NCBI GenBank assembly: GCA_937960895.1
Contig: CALCJD010000119.1
Location: 1 to 64,000 of the forward strand
Source of the DNA: an uncultured Spartobacteria bacterium
GTDB lineage: Bacteria; Verrucomicrobiota; Verrucomicrobiia; Chthoniobacterales; Terrimicrobiaceae
Direction of reading: 5' to 3'
Length of the DNA stretch: 64,000 nucleotides
The notes under the pieces: model-generated
What the model saw: only the letters and a program-made list of their open reading frames with translations
The model's database searches: none
What the model was told of the DNA's origin: nothing
Translations under genes and position numbers: made by a program
In this document: piece by piece, positions 60,373-64,000 of the stretch
Layout of the letters: each line of letters starts with the position of its first letter
Numbering within the stretch: the first letter of the stretch is position 1

Positions 60373-63152
60373 TATTACACAAAGGCCAGCGGTGGATCAG
60401 TGAAACGGAACCCGAACTCGGCGTGGGGGTCGTCGTGGATGTCGCCCCCGGCCGCGTCTTCCTCCTCTTCCGCGCCACCGGTACCCTGCGCCAGTACGCC
60501 ACCGGATCGGCCCCGATCAAACGCGTGGAATTCCGCGCCGGCGACACGATCCGGATTCATGACGGATCCTCCCTCGCCGTCGAACGCGTGGAAACCCGCG
60601 ACGGCATTCTTGTTTATTGCGGGGAAGGACGCGAGGTGCCCGAAACCGAACTCTCCGACACGCTCAGTTTCTGCAAGCCGGAGGACCGGCTGTTCGCCGG
60701 CCAGGTGGACGGCAACGAAACCTTCGAGCTCCGCCTGGAGGCGCTGCGCCGCCGCCACCAGATTCGTCACACTCCGGTGCGCGGCCTGATCGGCGCCCGG
60801 ATCGAACTCATCCCCCACCAGCTCTACATCGCGCACGAGGTCGCCGGACGCGTGCTGCCGCGCGTCCTCCTCGCCGATGAAGTCGGGCTCGGAAAAACCA
60901 TCGAAGCCTGCCTCGTGGTGCACCGTCTGCACCGCAGCGGACGCGCCGGCCGCATTCTCATTCTGGTTCCCGAACCGCTCGTTCACCAGTGGTTCGTCGA
61001 ACTCCTGCGCCGCTTCAATCTTCGCGCCAGCATCTTCGACGAGGAACGCTGCACCGCCATCGAAGCCGGGGACCCCGGGGCCAATCCGTTCCTCGATGAC
61101 CAATTGATTCTTTGTCCGCTTTCACTGATCGCGGAAAACCCCGCCCGCGGCGACCAGGCCGTGGCGGCGGGATGGGATCTGATTGTCGTGGACGAGGCCC
61201 ATCACCTCGCCTGGAGTCCCGAAGGGGCCAGTCCGGAATACACCATCGTGGAACGGCTTGCCGCCTCCGCGCCGGGTGTCATTCTGCTCACCGCCACGCC
61301 GGAACAACTCGGGGCCGAGGGGCATTTCGCCCGCCTGCGCCTTCTCGATCCCGATCGCTACAGCGATTTCGCCAGCTTCCGCAAGGGCCGCGACGAATAT
61401 CAAAAGGCCGCGCGGGTGGCCGGCCGGTTGATGGACGGCAAATCCCTCACCGCCGCGGACACCAAGACGCTCGGCCAACTCTGCCAGGCGGACCCGGACC
61501 GGTTGAAAAATCACCTCGCCGCCCTGAAAGCCGGCGACGCCTCTGCGCGCGAGGCCCTGCTGGAGGAACTGCTCGACCAGCATGGTCCGGGCCGCGTGAT
61601 GTTCCGCAACACCCGCGCCGCCATCAGCGGGTTCCCCAAACGCAGGGTTCATCTCATTCCGCTGGCCGCCGAACCCCGCCTCGCCTCGGAACGCCAGACC
61701 GACAACTCCTCCGGCGGGCGTTCGTATCAGCTCGCCGGCGATCCCCGCGTGGAATGGCTGGTCGGCTTCCTGCAAAAGCGGCGCTCCGCCAAGGTGCTGC
61801 TCATCTGCCGCACCCGCGAGAAGGTTCTGGCCCTCGACGAGGCCCTGCGGGATCGCGTGAAGATGAAGGTCGGCCTCTTTCACGAAGGTCTCACCCTCCT
61901 GCAGCGCGACCGCAATGCCGCCTGGTTTGCGGAGGAGGACGGCGCGCAAATCCTCCTCTGCTCGGAAATCGGCAGCGAAGGACGCAATTTCCAGTTTGCC
62001 CACCACCTCGTCCTCTTCGATCTGCCGGAGGATCCCGAACTGCTCGAACAGCGCATCGGCCGCCTCGACCGGATCGGCCAGACCGAAACCATCTCGATCC
62101 ACGTGCCCCTCCCGGAAGGCAGTCCGCTTGAAGTGATGGCGCGTTGGTTCCACGAGGGACTCGACGCATTCGAAAAACCTCTCGAAGGCGGCCGGGAAAT
62201 TCTTGCGCGGTTCGGGAAACGCCTTCAGGCCGTCCTCGACGGCGGTCCCGGCCTGGAGGATCTCATCCGGGAAACCCGCGAGGCCCATGCCAAAATCGTC
62301 AAGGACCTCGCTCAGGGTGAAGACCGCTTGCTGCAGATGAATTCCTGCCGGCCCGAACCGGCCCGACACATCGTCAAGCAGATCGCCGCCTTCGATGCCG
62401 ACACCTCGCTCGACGATTTCCTTCTCCGCATGTTCGACCATTTCGGCGTGCACGTGGAGGAACTTTCCGCGCGCACGTATCTGGCCGTTCCCGCCGAACT
62501 CACCACGGATGCCTTTCCCGAACTGCCGCCGGAGGGACTCACCCTCACCGCGGATCGCCACAAGGCGCTGAGCCGGGAGGAAATCGGATTCCTCACCTGG
62601 GATCATCCGCTGGTCATGAGCACGATTGACCTGCTCCTCGGCAGCGAACAGGGCAACTGTGCCTTTGGCATCCTCCGCGGGGGCAAGGACCAGAACATCT
62701 ATCTCGAAGCCGTCTACGTGCTGGAGCCGGTCGCTCCGCCCGCGCTGCACGCCGACCGTTTCCTCCCGCCGACTCCGCTGCGGGTGGTCGTCGATCCCAA
62801 GGGAACGGACGTTTCAACGGAGATCGAACCCCAGGCGCTCCAACCCGGTCCGGTGTTCCAGCTCCTCGACAACGTCCGGATCAAAAACAAACTCCTCCCG
62901 GCCATGCTCGAAAAGACCCGCGAGCATGCCACGGAACGCGCCACGGCCGTCGCCCAGACCGCCGCCTCAAAAATGCAATCCCTGCTCGGCGCCGAAATCT
63001 CCCGGCTCCGCAATCTCCGCAAGGTGAACGATCACGTGCGGGAGGCCGAAATCACCCTGCTCGAAGAACAAATGCGCGACCTGACCGCCCGGATCAAGGA
63101 CGCCCCCCTGCGCCTCGACGCCATCCGGTTGATCTGGCAGACGCCGGAGTAG
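60369..63152 (+). CDS. rapA: RNA polymerase-associated SNF2 ATPase RapA
   Basis: This 927-residue Swi2/Snf2 protein has the RapA N-terminal beta domains (WISETEPELGVGVVVDVAPGR), the ATPase motifs DEVGLGKTIEA, VVDEAHHL and LLTATPEQLG, then EIGSEGRNFQFA and the QRIGRLDRIGQTE end of helicase lobe 2, plus the RapA-specific C-terminal region. RapA recycles RNA polymerase. The ATG overlaps the stop of the TrhO-RluA gene in ATGA, so the two are made together. Confidence 0.94.
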   Translation: MILHKGQRWISETEPELGVGVVVDVAPGRVFLLFRATGTLRQYATGSAPIKRVEFRAGDTIRIHDGSSLAVERVETRDGILVYCGEGREVPETELSDTLSFCKPEDRLFAGQVDGNETFELRLEALRRRHQIRHTPVRGLIGARIELIPHQLYIAHEVAGRVLPRVLLADEVGLGKTIEACLVVHRLHRSGRAGRILILVPEPLVHQWFVELLRRFNLRASIFDEERCTAIEAGDPGANPFLDDQLILCPLSLIAENPARGDQAVAAGWDLIVVDEAHHLAWSPEGASPEYTIVERLAASAPGVILLTATPEQLGAEGHFARLRLLDPDRYSDFASFRKGRDEYQKAARVAGRLMDGKSLTAADTKTLGQLCQADPDRLKNHLAALKAGDASAREALLEELLDQHGPGRVMFRNTRAAISGFPKRRVHLIPLAAEPRLASERQTDNSSGGRSYQLAGDPRVEWLVGFLQKRRSAKVLLICRTREKVLALDEALRDRVKMKVGLFHEGLTLLQRDRNAAWFAEEDGAQILLCSEIGSEGRNFQFAHHLVLFDLPEDPELLEQRIGRLDRIGQTETISIHVPLPEGSPLEVMARWFHEGLDAFEKPLEGGREILARFGKRLQAVLDGGPGLEDLIRETREAHAKIVKDLAQGEDRLLQMNSCRPEPARHIVKQIAAFDADTSLDDFLLRMFDHFGVHVEELSARTYLAVPAELTTDAFPELPPEGLTLTADRHKALSREEIGFLTWDHPLVMSTIDLLLGSEQGNCAFGILRGGKDQNIYLEAVYVLEPVAPPALHADRFLPPTPLRVVVDPKGTDVSTEIEPQALQPGPVFQLLDNVRIKNKLLPAMLEKTREHATERATAVAQTAASKMQSLLGAEISRLRNLRKVNDHVREAEITLLEEQMRDLTARIKDAPLRLDAIRLIWQTPE

Positions 63153-63424
63153 TCCCGGTCGGTGGGGCTCAAATGGGAGACGAACAACCCGGACGTTGGC
63201 CACTGCCAAGATTCTCCCCATTGCTTCGAAACTCCCGCCGTTCGGCCTCAAGTGCGGTCGGTGAGGTTCCCCGCCCCTGGGCGCTTGGAACCAGTTTCAA
63301 GGTCTTCCAGGCCCGAAGGAGGCCACCTCCCGCGGGCCTTCAGGTTCTCCCGGAGTTGGACAACTTCATTCCACCCCCGACAGCACGCATTTGCGGGCGG
63401 ACAAAATTTGTCCTAGGGTTCGAT
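63153..63424. other. Gap between rapA and orphan gene
   Basis: These 272 bases contain no convincing gene or T-tracted terminator. Short open frames read through but look like shadows. The promoter of the following gene should lie here. Confidence 0.35.
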
Positions 63425-63841
63425 ATGTGCAACGCGATCATTCAAGAAAGCGTCACGATCAAACCCGGCCAAAAGGCAAAGGTTCTCCTGAAGGGACCGG
63501 GGGGATATTTCGAGATCGAATATACCGGGGCCGTCTTGGCCGGCTGTGCGACCGAGGAGAAATTGAACTGGTGGAAGACGAAGGGTGAGGAAGTGCTCAT
63601 CCCGGCGATGGGCTACGGGGAAAAGAACAAGTTCAACGGCAATCAGGCGTTCGGCCACCTCCCGGAAGGCTCGATGATCCGGGGAATTCTCCTGCCTCCG
63701 GAACCCGGCAGGGATTATCGGATCCTTAAAATTGTGACCCGGAATGGAGGGGAAGACGCATTGGAACGGTGGGGAAATGACCGCGTTCCCGTCGTGGTGC
63801 CGCCCGATCACGCCACCCGCAGGCGTTTTCAGCACCAATGA
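63425..63841 (+). CDS. Orphan hypothetical protein with Cys at position 2
   Basis: This 138-residue protein starts MCNAIIQESVTIKPGQKAKV and has a beta-rich body (GYFEIEYTGAVLAGC, MIRGILLPPEPG) and no signal or membrane helix. Cys2 recalls the catalytic Cys2 of SRAP and glutamine amidotransferase proteins, but the rest lacks their motifs, so the similarity is probably coincidental. It lies beside a tRNA gene, a common spot for acquired genes. Function unknown. Confidence 0.6.
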   Translation: MCNAIIQESVTIKPGQKAKVLLKGPGGYFEIEYTGAVLAGCATEEKLNWWKTKGEEVLIPAMGYGEKNKFNGNQAFGHLPEGSMIRGILLPPEPGRDYRILKIVTRNGGEDALERWGNDRVPVVVPPDHATRRRFQHQ

Positions 63842-63928
63842 GGTGCCAATAAAAATCGCCGTCGGGCGCATTCCAGGGACCTCCCCGTTTCCCCTCGCAG
63901 TATTCGCTCAACCCGCCACGCAGTTGGG

Positions 63929-64000
63929 TGGCAGCGCGTACGGGACTCGAACCCGTGCACCGGCCTTGAGAGGGCCGTGTCCTAACCTCTAGACGAACGC
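63929..64000 (-). tRNA. tRNA-Glu (anticodon CTC), 5' end cut by window edge
   Basis: On the minus strand the sequence gives D arm TCGTCTAGAGG, anticodon stem CGGCC/GGCCG with loop CTCTCAA (anticodon CTC, complement at 63968-63970), T arm ACGGG-TTCGAGT-CCCGT and acceptor strand ACGCGCT followed by G and an encoded CCA. The last three bases of the 5' acceptor strand lie beyond base 64000. Compare tRNA-Val at 4645, which does not encode CCA. Confidence 0.93.

Noticed and set aside
1..64000. CRISPR arrays, insertion sequences or prophage
   Set aside because: No regularly spaced repeats, transposase, integrase or phage structural genes were seen.

Overview
The window is 64 kb of GC-rich, densely coded chromosome from a Gram-negative bacterium. 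LptD, a lipid A acyltransferase/heptosyltransferase, heptose-phosphate enzymes, a TolC-type exporter and ExbB/ExbD energisers show an outer membrane with LPS. The mix of GH29 fucosidase, CE7 esterase, SNF2 helicases, a TPR-ExbB-ExbD-VWA operon and a DUF2017-like gene next to clpS looks most like a verrucomicrobial (PVC, Opitutales-like) genome. That assignment is inference from gene style, not a database match. There is no prophage, insertion sequence or CRISPR array. The window is mainly core chromosome with some lineage-specific modules.

Layout. 0-4.7 kb: purK, head-to-head with a fused acyltransferase/heptosyltransferase, a small membrane protein, a small lipoprotein, a receiver-domain protein and tRNA-Val. 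4.9-13.5 kb: GH29 fucosidase, choloylglycine-hydrolase-family enzyme, a divergent TolC/YtcA/HlyD/FUSC exporter set resembling E. coli ytcA-mdtNOP, an SMP-30 lactonase-like protein and a phosphodiesterase. 13.6-19.6 kb: hisC, mnmE, pyrD, an MqnD-like protein and a LuxE-like acyl-protein ligase. 19.7-26.2 kb: a tightly coupled six-gene operon (TPR, secreted hypothetical, ExbB, ExbD, ExbD, membrane-anchored VWA protein), the best candidate here for an undescribed system. 26.4-33.7 kb: CE7 esterase and nuoN-M-L-K-J-I on the minus strand, with an unannotated 35-codon ORF coupled between nuoJ and nuoK.

33.8-38.6 kb: a GluR0-like ligand-gated potassium channel, a SWIM-SNF2 helicase, a SnoaL-like protein and a VOC protein. 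38.7-48.3 kb, minus strand: lptD-ugd, then an eight-gene run of two secreted unknowns, phoH, a 7TM-HD protein, ybeY, an unknown, clpS and a DUF2017-like gene. 48.3-51.6 kb: hldA-gmhB (heptose synthesis, which fits the heptosyltransferase near the left end) and a flavoprotein monooxygenase. 51.6-53.1 kb: an AT-rich stretch around a LuxR-type response regulator. 53.1-64 kb: a Ser/Thr kinase with a C-terminal OB-like domain, ppgK, a DUF255/YyaL protein, a 2-hydroxyacid dehydrogenase, a TrhO-RluA fusion coupled to rapA, an orphan small gene and tRNA-Glu cut by the window end.

Themes: envelope biogenesis (LPS acylation, heptose addition, LptD, UDP-glucuronate), respiration (NuoI-N, quinone-linked PyrD, possible futalosine menaquinone synthesis by MqnD) and RNA/translation maintenance (MnmE, YbeY, TrhO-RluA, RapA). 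Many genes are joined by ATGA or TGATG overlaps, so operon structure could be read directly from the sequence.
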